A DNA stretch of 51,550 nucleotides, taken from contig JAIMJY010000002.1 in the NCBI GenBank assembly GCA_020692945.1, positions 1 through 51,550 on the forward strand, read 5' to 3'. Numbering within the stretch: position 1 is the stretch's first letter; every line of letters begins with the position of its first letter. Source of the DNA: Caldisericum sp. (lineage in GTDB: Bacteria > Caldisericota > Caldisericia > Caldisericales > Caldisericaceae). The notes beneath the pieces are model-generated. The model made no database searches. It saw only the letters and a program-made list of their open reading frames with translations, and was not told the origin of the DNA. Made by a program: the position numbers and the translations under genes. Positions 36,088 through 45,634 of this stretch are shown here, in pieces.

Positions 36088-37214
36088 AAAAAATATTAGT
36101 TTTCACTTTAATAATTGTAACTTTTACCGTATCCTTCTTGAAGCCAAAAGTATTTTCTGGACTTGATGAAGAACGTAAAAAATTGGAGCAATTCAAGCAA
36201 CAACTCGACCAAGTAAAAAGTACAATTAAAAGCATAGAGTCCTCAACAGTAGAAATCCAGTCCTTAATTGGAAATTTAGGATATGAAATAAACAATGTAT
36301 CCAAAAACATTGATGAAACAGAAACAAAAATTACTGCTTTAAAAAATGAAATTGCTTTTAAGGAAAAGGATATTTCGACAAAAGAGCAAGAGATATCTCA
36401 AGAAGAACAAGAGATTGAGAGTACTGTAAACCTTTCATATAAACTCTCAAAGATATCTCCTATGGAGGTCTTTTTTGAGGGAAACGATCCAAATACAGTT
36501 TCGATGAAGCTCTCTTATATTCTATATGTTTCATCTTATACGAAAAATTTAATGAATACAGCTATTAATGATAAAAATTTACTTGCCGTGCAAAAGCAAA
36601 ATCTTGAGAAAAATAAAAAAGAGCTCGAAAGCTACCTAACAAATCAGAAAAGTGAGCAAGAAGTCTTGCTTGAAGAAATGAGTATTAAAAATAGTTTACT
36701 CAAAAGTCTAAAAGAGAAAAAAACGTATTTGCTCTATCAGAAAAGCGAGATTGAAAAGGAAATAGCTGAAGAAAACAAAAAAATTGCTCAACTCATTGAG
36801 GAAGCAAAAAAGAGTAATAGCATATTGAAAACAGGTTTAATTTGGCCAGTAAAGGGTCCTATTACCGATGTCTTTGGATGGAGGATAAATCCTATTTGGG
36901 GAGGAAAAGAATTTCACGAAGGGATAGACATTGGTATTGCAACAGGCACACCTGTCCATGCTGTTGCAGATGGTGAAGTTACTTATGCTGATTGGATGAC
37001 TGGCTATGGGTATATGGTCATGCTCTATAACGGGTCAGACGTAACTACGCTTTATGCTCATCTGAAGAGCTTTACAGTAAAAAAGGGTAACTTGGTAAAG
37101 CAGGGACAAACAATAGCCTACTCTGATAACACTGGATGGTCAACAGGCCCTCACCTTCATTTTGGAGTTTATATAGGAGATAAAGCCGTGAACCCTCTAA
37201 ATTATCTCCCATAA
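36084..37214 (+). CDS. EnvC/PcsB-like murein hydrolase or activator with coiled coil and M23 domain
   Basis: A secreted 376-residue protein. A signal peptide (about 1-22) is followed by a long coiled coil (about 25-245) and a C-terminal LytM/M23 domain. The zinc ligands appear intact: His and Asp in EFHEGIDIG (about 278-282) and the HLHFG pair near 355. This suggests an active endopeptidase rather than the degenerate activator type of E. coli EnvC. It starts at TTG 36084, overlapping the ftsX stop, and is surely the FtsEX-controlled effector for daughter cell separation. Confidence 0.88.
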   Translation: MKKILVFTLIIVTFTVSFLKPKVFSGLDEERKKLEQFKQQLDQVKSTIKSIESSTVEIQSLIGNLGYEINNVSKNIDETETKITALKNEIAFKEKDISTKEQEISQEEQEIESTVNLSYKLSKISPMEVFFEGNDPNTVSMKLSYILYVSSYTKNLMNTAINDKNLLAVQKQNLEKNKKELESYLTNQKSEQEVLLEEMSIKNSLLKSLKEKKTYLLYQKSEIEKEIAEENKKIAQLIEEAKKSNSILKTGLIWPVKGPITDVFGWRINPIWGGKEFHEGIDIGIATGTPVHAVADGEVTYADWMTGYGYMVMLYNGSDVTTLYAHLKSFTVKKGNLVKQGQTIAYSDNTGWSTGPHLHFGVYIGDKAVNPLNYLP

Positions 37215-37219
37215 TAAGC

Positions 37220-37247
37220 TTGACTAAAAGTAAAATTTCTGTACAAT
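37220..37247 (+). promoter_or_regulatory. Promoter of rpoZ-coaBC-metK-priA
   Basis: TTGACT (37220-37225) and TACAAT (37242-37247) are separated by 16 bases. GAGAGGTG then precedes the ATG at 37269. Confidence 0.65.
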
Positions 37248-37268
37248 TTTGAACTTGAGAGGTGAAAA

Positions 37269-37457
37269 ATGAAAGACAGCAAAATGTACATTGAATTACT
37301 CAAAAACGTAGAAAGCAATAAATATAAGCTGGTCCAAATTATCCTTAAGGAAGGACGAAAACTTACAAGACTTAATCCTGACTTTGACCCTTTTTATGCG
37401 GGAGATTTTTTACACAAGGTAGAAAAAAACCTTCTAAAGGAGAAAGAAGATCAATAA
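37269..37457 (+). CDS. rpoZ: RNA polymerase omega subunit (probable)
   Basis: A 62-residue protein with the short helical pattern of omega, including LLKNVESNKYKLVQIILKEG and the R.L region. Omega helps fold and hold the beta' subunit. The assignment rests partly on context, because rpoZ precedes coaBC and priA in many Gram-positive genomes, the order seen here. Sequence similarity alone is limited at this size. Confidence 0.7.
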   Translation: MKDSKMYIELLKNVESNKYKLVQIILKEGRKLTRLNPDFDPFYAGDFLHKVEKNLLKEKEDQ

Positions 37458-38646
37458 AAAAATATTGCTTGCCGTAACGGGCAGTGTAGCAGCTTACAAG
37501 GCTTGTGAAATATTACGAATCTTCAAAAAGCAAGGAGATAGCGTTAGAGTCATTGTTTCACGTGGAGGTGAGCATTTTATAACCCCTTTAGCTTTTTCTT
37601 CGCTTGGAGCAGCAAAAGTTTATACTGACGCAAACGAGTTCGACGTTGATGAAAAAAGTGTTTCGATGCATCTTGCTTTATCTCGATGGGCTGACTGCAT
37701 ACTAATTGCCCCTGCAAGTGCAGACTTTATCTCTAAGATGAGTTGTGGTATTGCTGATAGCCTTCTTTTGACTACAGTGCTTGCCTCAAAAATGCCAATC
37801 TTTATTGCACCTTGCATGAACGAAAATATGTACCTAAATAAAATTACGCAGGAAAACATTTCACTTCTTACAAATTTAGGAGTGAAAATTATAGAGCCTG
37901 AAGAAGGTTTGCTTGCTGATTTTAAGCCAGGGAAGGGAAGACTACCTGAACCTGAAAGTATTGTGAAGGTTGTTTCAAAATTTTTTAGTGAAGAAAAGAT
38001 CTTTGAGGGTAAAAGAATCCTTGTGACTTGTGGTGCAACAAAGGAGTTCATCGACCCCGTGAGGTTTATTTCTAACGGCTCAAGCGGTAAAATGGGTGCA
38101 CAGATAGCGCGCATCGCAAAGGAAATGGGAGCTAACGTTCACCTTGTTTATGGAGAAATAAAAGTTGATCTTCCGGTGGTTGACGGATACTCAAAGGTAG
38201 TAACCACTGAAGATATGTTTAAAGAAGTTAAAAATCACTTTAATAATATTGACGTACTTATCATGGCAGCAGCTCCTGCCGATTTCAGACCAAAGCAGGT
38301 CCAATTGAAAAAGCTCCAGAAAGTTGAACCGCTTTCTCTAGAGCTTGAAGAAACCATAGATATTCTTAAAACTGTTGCAAGAGATAAGAAAGAACAAATT
38401 GTAGTAGGTTTTGCACTACAGACCGAAGACCTGGAAGAAAACGCAATCAGGAAATTAAATGAAAAGAATATGGATATTGTAGTTGCAAATAGCGAAACAA
38501 ACATTGGAGAAGATACTGGAAGCGTGATTTTCATAGCAAGAGATGGAAATAGAAAAGAGTTGAACAATGTTTCCAAGGATCAAATTGCAAAAGAACTTCT
38601 ACTTTTAATAAACGACTATCTAAATAGAGGAGGGAAAAATGGTTAG
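37450..38646 (+). CDS. coaBC: Phosphopantothenoylcysteine decarboxylase/synthetase CoaBC, probable ATC start
   Basis: Bifunctional enzyme of coenzyme A synthesis that joins cysteine to phosphopantothenate and decarboxylates the product. The CoaC half has the flavin-binding [11 protein letters not shown] and active-site PCMNENMY. The CoaB half has [25 protein letters not shown]. No ATG, GTG or TTG fits the N terminus: the in-frame TTG at 37465 would cut into the first conserved strand. AAAGGAG (37436-37442) is followed after 7 bases by ATC at 37450, giving a start (M)[11 protein letters not shown] that matches the family well and 398 residues. A non-standard AUC start is therefore likely. TTG 37465 is the alternative. 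Confidence 0.93.
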   Translation: MNKKILLAVTGSVAAYKACEILRIFKKQGDSVRVIVSRGGEHFITPLAFSSLGAAKVYTDANEFDVDEKSVSMHLALSRWADCILIAPASADFISKMSCGIADSLLLTTVLASKMPIFIAPCMNENMYLNKITQENISLLTNLGVKIIEPEEGLLADFKPGKGRLPEPESIVKVVSKFFSEEKIFEGKRILVTCGATKEFIDPVRFISNGSSGKMGAQIARIAKEMGANVHLVYGEIKVDLPVVDGYSKVVTTEDMFKEVKNHFNNIDVLIMAAAPADFRPKQVQLKKLQKVEPLSLELEETIDILKTVARDKKEQIVVGFALQTEDLEENAIRKLNEKNMDIVVANSETNIGEDTGSVIFIARDGNRKELNNVSKDQIAKELLLLINDYLNRGGKNG

Positions 38647-39829
38647 AAATGAAGAGAAGCGATTTGTAACAACCGAATCAGTAACTGAAGGTCATCCTGA
38701 CAAGCTTTCCGACCAGATTTCCGACAAGGTCTTAGATGAAATTCTAAAAAAGGACCCAAATGGAAGAGTCGCCTGTGAAACCTACGTTACACATGGCCTC
38801 ATAATCGTTGGAGGCGAGATAACCACTCATGCATGGGTTGATATTGCTGACATAACTCGTAGTGCTGTAAAAGAAGTTGGTTATACATCACCGAAGTATG
38901 GTTTTGATTATAGGACTTGCGCAGTTTTAAATGCCGTAGGCAGGCAGTCTCCTGATATCTCCCAGGGAGTTGATAGAGGGGGAGCGGGAGACCAGGGCAT
39001 CATGTACGGCTATGCTACTGATGAAACAGAAGAACTAATGCCTCTTCCGATAGTGCTTGCACACAAACTGACGGAACAACTTGCACGTGTAAGAAAAAGA
39101 GGCACACCAACAAACATTGCTCCATTTTTAGGGCCTGATGGAAAGGTGCAGGTAACTTTGCGTTATGTTGGTGAAAATGCAGTAGAAATAACTGACGTAG
39201 TCATCTCTACTCAACATACAGAAGATTTGCTTGACCCAAAAGATCAATCGCATATGTCGAATGATGCAAGACAGTTAATTGTCGAGGCAATAGCAAAACC
39301 AATTCTTCCAGAACGCCTTATAAGCAGTAATACACGATTCCATATAAACCCAACTGGCAAATTTGTTGTTGGAGGGCCACAATCTGATACAGGAATGACT
39401 GGCCGTAAACTTGAAGATGACACATATGGTGGGCTCGCCCCTCATGGAGGTGGAGCTTTCTCAGGAAAGGATCCAACTAAAGTTGATAGGTCCGCGACTT
39501 ACATGATGCGTTATCTGGCAAAAAATGTTGTTGCTTCAGGGCTTGCAAAAGAATGCCTCATTCAAATTGCGTATGTTATCGGTGAGACAAAACCTGTTTC
39601 CTTCATGACGGATACGTTTGGAACAGGAAAAATTCCCGACGAGGAAATTGAAAAAGCACTTCTTTCTTTAACAGACCTTTCGCCTATTGGAATTATTGAA
39701 AGATTAGCACTTAGAAGGCCTATTTACCAAAAAACTGCATCCTATGGACATTTTGGAAGAAATGTTCCTGAATTCACCTGGGAAAAAACAAATTTAGTAA
39801 AAGAACTTCTCGATAAAGTTGGAAAGTAA
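38639..39829 (+). CDS. metK: S-adenosylmethionine synthetase
   Basis: Makes S-adenosylmethionine from methionine and ATP. The bacterial type is clear: [19 protein letters not shown] at the N terminus, [12 protein letters not shown], and the P-loop-like [16 protein letters not shown]. The 396 residues are normal. The ATG overlaps coaBC by 8 bases, with AGGAGGG as ribosome site. No SAM riboswitch precedes it, since it is internal to the operon. Confidence 0.97.
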   Translation: MVRNEEKRFVTTESVTEGHPDKLSDQISDKVLDEILKKDPNGRVACETYVTHGLIIVGGEITTHAWVDIADITRSAVKEVGYTSPKYGFDYRTCAVLNAVGRQSPDISQGVDRGGAGDQGIMYGYATDETEELMPLPIVLAHKLTEQLARVRKRGTPTNIAPFLGPDGKVQVTLRYVGENAVEITDVVISTQHTEDLLDPKDQSHMSNDARQLIVEAIAKPILPERLISSNTRFHINPTGKFVVGGPQSDTGMTGRKLEDDTYGGLAPHGGGAFSGKDPTKVDRSATYMMRYLAKNVVASGLAKECLIQIAYVIGETKPVSFMTDTFGTGKIPDEEIEKALLSLTDLSPIGIIERLALRRPIYQKTASYGHFGRNVPEFTWEKTNLVKELLDKVGK

Positions 39830-42074
39830 TTCATACGCAGGTGTTGTAATCATAGGGCTAAAGGCACCGTTGGACCTCCTCTACTATGAAATTCCAGAGC
39901 AGTTTAAAACTTTAGTAAAAATAGGTTCACGTGTTGTTGTGCCTTATGGAGAAAAAAACGAGAGAAAGGTAGCAGTTGTCTTTGATAAGAGCGATATGCA
40001 GCCTTCTTTTGATTTAAAGCTTCTAAACGAAGTACTTATAGGGGATGCGTTAAACACTAATTTAATTGAGCTTGTTCGTTTTGCATCAGATACGTTTCTC
40101 GTTCCACTGCATACACTTGTCAATGATTACATCGGAACAATTGAAAATGATGTTTTCGTGAAGTTTGTCGAGTGTTTAAACCAAGAGAAACTTTTAGAGA
40201 TTGTCCAAACATCAAAGGGCAAAAAACAACAACTTGTAACTCAGATTCTTGAGAATTCTCCTGTTAGATTTTCTACCCTACGTAAAAGCATTGGCACGAC
40301 TTTTAGCAGGTATATTGTTGAGCTTGAGCAAATCAAAGCAATAAAAATAACAGAGAAAAATACAGAAAAACCAAAAAGACTTCTGGCAATTACAGCAAAT
40401 GATTCATCTTTTCTAGAGAGCAAAATAAAAGCATTCGATTCATCTATAAGGAACAGTTCTTTTAAGATAGTCAAAGTATTTCTTTCAAGCAAAAATAATG
40501 TAATTGATGAGACAACTGTAACTTTCAATGTGAGAAATAGCGCAAAGGCTGTCGAAAAACTCGTTGAAGTAGGCATATTAAAAGAAACACACTTAGAGCA
40601 AAAATCTCAGCGTGACGATATTAAGTCCAGGCACAAACTCCTTTTAGGGGGAGGCCTTGTCGAGCGAAGCAATAAGATTATCTCCTTAATAAAAAACAAG
40701 AATTCAGCATATAAAACGTTAGTGATTTTTCCTGAATTAGCCTTGATAGAAAAAGTTAAAGGGATGTATAGAGAAGCATTTGGAGAAAATCTCATCTCAT
40801 GGAACGGCCACGATGCATCTTCTTTTGTGAGCAAAAGTAGGGCGAACAAACTGGTTATACTTGCAACTGAAACCATGTTATTTGCAGATATTAGAGACTT
40901 AGAAACGATCATTTTAGAGGATGCATCAAGTAAATATTTTAAACCAAATTCCTTCGCCCCTTTTGAAGCTCGGACAATCGCCATAAAAAAGGCTTCTCTT
41001 GAGCATCTTGATCTTTTGTTCTCTGCAAGCACTGCTGACGACAGCCTCTTTTACCTTTGGAAAACAGGTTTCTTTGAAAATGTTGAGATTTCAAAACCAA
41101 CATCAAAAATCAAAGTGATTGATATGAGGACAGAGTTTAAAAATAAGAACCACAACATGTTGTCGTACTATATGAAGCGGCGCATAAACGAAACGCTCAG
41201 AAGCAATGGAAACGTTGCACTCATTCTCAACAGAAAGCCTTTTTCAACATTCGTTATGTGTAGGGAATGCGGTTATGTTATGAAATGCAAAAGTTGCGGA
41301 AATACGTTGTACTTTGATGGTGATAAGAAGATGCTCTACTGTGCAGTCTGCGGGTATGAGGAAGTCGCACCGATTGAGTGCCCTCGATGTAAAAGTCCTA
41401 GCATCTACTATTTTGGTGGAGGCATTCAAAAGCTCATCCCGGAAATAAAGTCAACGTTTCCAAATGCTAATATTGTGAAAATGGTTAGTGGAGATTACAG
41501 TAATAAATTGATAATTGATTCCAAGAATTTTAATTCAACAATTTTTGTAGGAACAGAATTTCTCTTAAGCCATCTTAATGAAGAAAACATTGCTTTTTTT
41601 GGTTTTGTGGGCGTGGACACCTTCATAGAAAACTACGGTTACGAATCGGGAGTAAATGCTTTTAAAATAGTATTAGATGTTGCGAATGAGCTTCACGGGC
41701 ATGAGATAGTGCTTCAAACCTACTCGCCAGAAAATTACATTGTTAGTGCCATGAAAAGTCTTGAGTTCAAATATTTCCTTGAGGAAGAACTTTCTTTAAG
41801 AAAAGCACTTTACTACCCGCCTTACTTTAATCTCATTTCATTGAACATCCAAAACGTTGAAAGCGACAAAGCAAAAGCGATTAAAGATTACCTTGAAGAA
41901 AATTTGAAGGACCAAGCTTATGTACTCGGTCCTTCAAAGAGCAACATTCCCGGTATTTTCGAAGTTACACTAAAATTTACTACAAGCACAGCTTTAATCA
42001 AAGCTACGCTTACAAGAGCCTCTCGTCAATTTAAAGTTGAGTTTGGCGTAAGAGTGTACCCATCCTTTGTTTAA
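39819..42074 (+). CDS. priA: Primosomal protein PriA, helicase motifs degenerate
   Basis: Replication restart protein N'. The N-terminal 3'-DNA-binding domain ([10 protein letters not shown]) and the zinc region with all eight cysteines ([21 protein letters not shown] at about 482-530) are intact. The ATPase motifs are not. The Walker A position reads [13 protein letters not shown] (about 271-284) with no GKT. The DEEH box reads LEDASSKYF (about 364-372). SATP reads SAST, and the GRAGR motif VI is absent. It probably loads the primosome without helicase action, as described for Deinococcus PriA. TTG start overlapping metK by 11 bases; its stop abuts the htrA stop on the other strand. Confidence 0.9.
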   Translation: MESNSYAGVVIIGLKAPLDLLYYEIPEQFKTLVKIGSRVVVPYGEKNERKVAVVFDKSDMQPSFDLKLLNEVLIGDALNTNLIELVRFASDTFLVPLHTLVNDYIGTIENDVFVKFVECLNQEKLLEIVQTSKGKKQQLVTQILENSPVRFSTLRKSIGTTFSRYIVELEQIKAIKITEKNTEKPKRLLAITANDSSFLESKIKAFDSSIRNSSFKIVKVFLSSKNNVIDETTVTFNVRNSAKAVEKLVEVGILKETHLEQKSQRDDIKSRHKLLLGGGLVERSNKIISLIKNKNSAYKTLVIFPELALIEKVKGMYREAFGENLISWNGHDASSFVSKSRANKLVILATETMLFADIRDLETIILEDASSKYFKPNSFAPFEARTIAIKKASLEHLDLLFSASTADDSLFYLWKTGFFENVEISKPTSKIKVIDMRTEFKNKNHNMLSYYMKRRINETLRSNGNVALILNRKPFSTFVMCRECGYVMKCKSCGNTLYFDGDKKMLYCAVCGYEEVAPIECPRCKSPSIYYFGGGIQKLIPEIKSTFPNANIVKMVSGDYSNKLIIDSKNFNSTIFVGTEFLLSHLNEENIAFFGFVGVDTFIENYGYESGVNAFKIVLDVANELHGHEIVLQTYSPENYIVSAMKSLEFKYFLEEELSLRKALYYPPYFNLISLNIQNVESDKAKAIKDYLEENLKDQAYVLGPSKSNIPGIFEVTLKFTTSTALIKATLTRASRQFKVEFGVRVYPSFV

Positions 42075-43190
42075 CTATTTACTTTGAGTGCCAAGCGTCA
42101 CACCGATTTTAGTAGGTGCTACTTTATTGTCTCTTATTATTTCAAGCGTGATTTTATCTCCAACTTTGTGATTTCTTATTAGAGAGATGAACTGGTCGCT
42201 TGTTGTTATGCCTTGCCCATCAATTGAAGTGATGATATCCTTGACAAGTACTCCAGCTTTCTCTGCAGCACTTCCTGCCTGCACGCTTGCAACAAGAACC
42301 CCTGGAACGTATCTGACATTTTGTGCTTGAGCCACGCTTTCGGTCATTGTTGTAACACCCACCCCGAGAAAAGGCCATTGCACCTTGCCATTTGATAAAA
42401 GATCATTTACAACTTTTTGGAATGTGCTTGAAGATACCGCAAATCCCAATCCTTGTGCGTTATTGTAAATCAGCGTATTAATTCCGATTACATTTCCTTC
42501 AAGGTCTACAAGAGGTCCACCGCTGTTGCCTGGGTTGATTGCAGTATCGGTTTGGATTACTCCGTACATTGTGGTACCGTCTCCATTATCAATATTTCTT
42601 TCAACGGCACTCACTACACCAAACGTTACCGTGTGGTCGAGTCCATAGGGATTACCTATAGCTACAACGAACTCGCCTACTTTTAGCTTTGAGGAATCTC
42701 CAAGTGTGGCATATGGCAAACCTGTTTCGCTAATTTTGATGAGCGCAATGTCACTTACTGCATCGCTTCCAATAACAGTGCCAGTGTATGATTTACCGTT
42801 TGTTAACATTACTTCTATCTTGTTTGCATCAGCAATTACATGGTTGTTTGTTAAAATAAGCCCGTCAGACCTTATTATTACACCCGATCCAAGCCCTTGC
42901 TGTGGAATTGTTTGGAAAAAGAATGGATTAGTAACCTGCTGTGTTGAAACAATTCTGACTACTGCCGGGGAAATTGTATCTGCAATCTTCTCAACCGCTG
43001 TTTGTATAGAACTGACGTCGGGATTTACGTTAATCTGATTCTGAGAATTTGTTGCAACTGCGTTTACTTTTAACCACGGAAAAATTGATGGATTCTTGAA
43101 AATAACAAATGTTCCGAACATACCTCCAAGAATTCCTCCCATGATTATTCCTACAATTAAAAATACTACCCAACTTCTTTTTTCTTCCAT
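42075..43190 (-). CDS. Trypsin-like serine protease HtrA/DegP family
   Basis: An envelope quality-control protease anchored by one membrane helix (about 8-31). The catalytic triad is His117 (NNHVIA), Asp147 (SDIALI) and Ser223 (NPGNSGGPL). One PDZ domain follows (about 270-365, GVGVTTMTESVAQ). The length of 371 and single PDZ fit the DegS/HtrA type. GGAGGTG precedes the ATG, 17 bases after the MBL gene on the same strand. Confidence 0.94.
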   Translation of the reverse strand: MEEKRSWVVFLIVGIIMGGILGGMFGTFVIFKNPSIFPWLKVNAVATNSQNQINVNPDVSSIQTAVEKIADTISPAVVRIVSTQQVTNPFFFQTIPQQGLGSGVIIRSDGLILTNNHVIADANKIEVMLTNGKSYTGTVIGSDAVSDIALIKISETGLPYATLGDSSKLKVGEFVVAIGNPYGLDHTVTFGVVSAVERNIDNGDGTTMYGVIQTDTAINPGNSGGPLVDLEGNVIGINTLIYNNAQGLGFAVSSSTFQKVVNDLLSNGKVQWPFLGVGVTTMTESVAQAQNVRYVPGVLVASVQAGSAAEKAGVLVKDIITSIDGQGITTSDQFISLIRNHKVGDKITLEIIRDNKVAPTKIGVTLGTQSK

Positions 43191-43207
43191 ATTCTTTCAC
43201 CTCCGAA

Positions 43208-44659
43208 TTAAAATTCTATCTTATCTAAATTTTTTACAATTTTTACTCTTTTACCAAATTGTTCTAAATAAATCTCAGGATGTTCTGTATGTACGGGGAC
43301 AATGACTTTGGGATTTATTTCATCTACTATTTTAAATAAGTCCTCTTTCTTTGCATGACCTGAAGCATGAACATGAAACCTCGGATACAAATTGAACTTT
43401 TGAAGCCAATTGTCCATTCTCCGCTCATCAATTTTCTGCTCCTCTGAGTGAGCCTCTGACGAAGAATGAATATAGGAGCTTCCTTTTGAAGGCCTTAGGT
43501 CAATCAATTCTTGAAGGTCAAAAAATCTTAGTGTAATAGCAAATTCTCCTTCATTCGCTCTTATATCTTCGGCTTTTAATAATTTGTTTTTCGGTATTCT
43601 AGCAAGGAGTTCCTTCATCCATTTTCTCTTATAATCAGCTTCGTCATATGTACCTGACTCATGCTTTTCCAGATAAAAAAAGATATTAGGGTCATCAAGC
43701 CCTGGAGTATCCATAACAGATTCCTTCATCTTATCTAATAGGTAGGCATCTTTAAGGGAAATGACAAATTTTCTTCCTGTAACTTTTGAGAGTGCAAGAA
43801 AAGTCAATAATCTGTCGGTATCGCGTATTGAGAAATCAGTAATGATAAGCTTCTGAGTTTTTTTAAATATTTTATATGCCTCATCAAAAACTTGCTGTTC
43901 AGTCCAGAACTCTTTAACTTCACTATCTTGTCTAAGGTTTGTTCCCTCTATTACCAGGACATCTGGTTTGCGTTTTCGTGCCTCTTCAACAAAATTGATT
44001 GTTTCCTCTGAGCGTTTTCCGTGAAGTCTCAGGTCACCAGTGTAAACAACTGAACCCTCTGAGGATTCAACAACAAAACCAAGAGCACCTCTCACAGAGT
44101 GGTCAACTGGAAACCCAAGTACATAAGTATTCCCTATTACTTCAGTGTTTTCAATAGCGTTAAAGATATGTGTACCTTTTTCTTCGTTTTTTGACGAAGG
44201 TACACCTCTTCTCTTAAACTCAAACATTTTGTTTTCAAATGTTGGATTGCCGCTTTCCTCCATTGCCTTGAGTATTGCAATTGTTGTAGAAGACGTGTAG
44301 ATTGGAAGCTCTTCGCGCAAGAAAGAAATGTAAGCTGAATGATCAAAATGAGCATGACTTAAAAACACTGCATCTACGGAAAGCTCTTCGGACCCATCTC
44401 CTAAATCAGCTGATCCATTTTTATTAAGCATTTCAACCAAATCTTTTCTGTAGAGTCCCTTGATGAGAGGAACGAGGCCGAGAGAGTATAGGTCGCCTAT
44501 ACCGTTTGCAACACGAGGGTTGAGGAACTCTTCGTAATACATTCCTCGCTGTTTGTAGTTTAAGCCAAAATCGAAAAAGAATTTTTTATATGATGTTTCG
44601 AGAAATATCTTAGTGCCTCCAATTGCTTGTGCACCGTCAAAAAAAATTATTCTTCCCAT
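43208..44659 (-). CDS. MBL-fold hydrolase related to RNase J/beta-CASP family
   Basis: A 483-residue metallo-beta-lactamase-fold protein. The zinc motif SHAHFDHS gives His102, His104, Asp106 and His107. Further ligands are in PVDHSVRG and YTGDLRLHG. The C-terminal block HASGHAKKEDLFKIVDEINP, ending in VPVHTEHPE, is typical of RNase J-like beta-CASP nucleases. Several inner segments differ from canonical RNase J, and it is about 70 residues shorter. An RNA-processing role is probable but not certain. A TAAAAT 7 bases before the ATG suggests a leaderless transcript. Confidence 0.75.
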   Translation of the reverse strand: MGRIIFFDGAQAIGGTKIFLETSYKKFFFDFGLNYKQRGMYYEEFLNPRVANGIGDLYSLGLVPLIKGLYRKDLVEMLNKNGSADLGDGSEELSVDAVFLSHAHFDHSAYISFLREELPIYTSSTTIAILKAMEESGNPTFENKMFEFKRRGVPSSKNEEKGTHIFNAIENTEVIGNTYVLGFPVDHSVRGALGFVVESSEGSVVYTGDLRLHGKRSEETINFVEEARKRKPDVLVIEGTNLRQDSEVKEFWTEQQVFDEAYKIFKKTQKLIITDFSIRDTDRLLTFLALSKVTGRKFVISLKDAYLLDKMKESVMDTPGLDDPNIFFYLEKHESGTYDEADYKRKWMKELLARIPKNKLLKAEDIRANEGEFAITLRFFDLQELIDLRPSKGSSYIHSSSEAHSEEQKIDERRMDNWLQKFNLYPRFHVHASGHAKKEDLFKIVDEINPKVIVPVHTEHPEIYLEQFGKRVKIVKNLDKIEF

Positions 44660-44666
44660 GCAAAAT

Positions 44667-44699
44667 ATTTTAAACTAAAATGTGAATTAAATGTGAATC
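44667..44699 (-). promoter_or_regulatory. Promoter region of the MBL gene with an 11-bp tandem repeat
   Basis: The minus-strand TAAAAT (44667-44672) lies 7 bases before the ATG. Immediately upstream are two direct copies of AAATGTGAATY on the plus strand (44678-44688 and 44689-44699). On the minus strand each copy contains TTCACA, similar to a -35 box. The repeat could be an operator or a duplicated -35. Confidence 0.4.
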
Positions 44700-44728
44700 T
44701 TGAGATTGATTTAATAAATTGTAGATTA

Positions 44729-45076
44729 CTATTCAAGCATCTTCTCTTTAACGTCCCTGATGCATTTATCGATCTTAATCCTCAAATAGCCAAGATTAAC
44801 GCTTCTACTTGAGACTGTAGCAAGAAAACCATTTCCAATTGAAGAAAAAATAATAAAGTCGGTTTCAGTTTCAACTAAAATGTGTTTCACCTTGCCAGAG
44901 TTTAGTACTTTGGCTGTTGTAATACTATTTCTGAAGTTACTTGCACACATACCAGAAACTGCATCTGGGTCCAGATCTGAAGGAAGAAGCGATGTTATAA
45001 TAAGCCCTTCATTACTAATGATGGCAACGCCTCTTACTCCTTCAATCTTGCTAAGAATACTAAGAATCTCTTCCAT
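44729..45076 (-). CDS. Roadblock/LC7-domain protein
   Basis: A 115-residue single Roadblock/LC7 domain with the typical VRGVAIISNEGLIITS and LATVSSRSVNLGYLR. Bacterial members usually form dimers that regulate small Ras-like GTPases of the MglA type in polarity or motility. No MglA-like GTPase is in this window. The ATG directly follows the moaB stop (TGAATG), with GGAGGG as ribosome site, so translation is coupled. Confidence 0.8.
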   Translation of the reverse strand: MEEILSILSKIEGVRGVAIISNEGLIITSLLPSDLDPDAVSGMCASNFRNSITTAKVLNSGKVKHILVETETDFIIFSSIGNGFLATVSSRSVNLGYLRIKIDKCIRDVKEKMLE

Positions 45077-45556
45077 TCAGTGCCCTCCTTTTCCCTGGAT
45101 GATTTCTATACAATGTGGAATTATTTCTCTTACTACTGAAATTGATTCTATTGCACCATTAGGATTTCCAGGTATATTTACAATAAGCGTATCTCCTCTT
45201 ATTCCGCTAATTCCACGAGAAAGTACAGAAACTTTAACAGAATCAAAATTTTTGACTCTCATTATCTCTGAAATTCCAGGCATTTCTTTATCAATAATTG
45301 ACTTCGTTGCTTCGGGAGTCACGTCGCGTTTTGAAGGACCAGTGCCTCCACTCACAAGTATAAGATCAACTTTAAGATCGTCTGAATAGTAAATCATCTT
45401 TTCTGAAAGTGCTTTTATTTCATCTGGCACAATACTTGCATCTACAACATCCCAGCCACTTTCTTTAACAAATTTGCTAAGTAACGGAATAGATTCGTCT
45501 TTATTGACGTCCTTGCTTCTTGTATCACTTGCTATTATAATCGCAACCTTTATCAT
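45077..45556 (-). CDS. MoaB/MogA-family molybdopterin-binding protein
   Basis: A 159-residue molybdopterin adenylyltransferase-like protein of molybdenum or tungsten cofactor synthesis. SGGTGPSKRDVTPEAT is the molybdopterin-binding signature, and NIPGNPNGAIES is the second conserved loop. Which of MoaB and MogA it matches cannot be resolved by eye. The ATG is preceded only by a TATCAT -10 element at 45563-45568, six bases away, with no Shine-Dalgarno. Confidence 0.85.
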   Translation of the reverse strand: MIKVAIIIASDTRSKDVNKDESIPLLSKFVKESGWDVVDASIVPDEIKALSEKMIYYSDDLKVDLILVSGGTGPSKRDVTPEATKSIIDKEMPGISEIMRVKNFDSVKVSVLSRGISGIRGDTLIVNIPGNPNGAIESISVVREIIPHCIEIIQGKGGH

Positions 45557-45562
45557 ATAAGT

Positions 45563-45568
45563 ATGATA
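45563..45568 (-). promoter_or_regulatory. -10 element of moaB-like gene, leaderless type
   Basis: TATCAT on the minus strand is separated from the ATG at 45556 by six bases. Transcription should start at or within a base of the start codon. Confidence 0.45.
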
Positions 45569-45617
45569 CCAAAAAAATTAAAATTTAAAAACATATTTTA
45601 AAATAAAAGCTGAAAAT

Positions 45618-45627
45618 ATTATATAAT
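45618..45627 (+). promoter_or_regulatory. -10 element of birA, leaderless type, in palindrome ATTATATAAT
   Basis: TATAAT (45622-45627) is followed after seven bases by the birA ATG at 45635. No Shine-Dalgarno precedes it. The element is the right half of the palindrome ATTATATAAT, which also occurs at 1881 and 51524. Confidence 0.5.
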
Positions 45628-45634
45628 TATAGGT

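Noticed and set aside
44880-45389. 169-codon open frame opposite moaB and the roadblock gene
   Set aside because: It crosses two real genes on the other strand and has no ribosome site.
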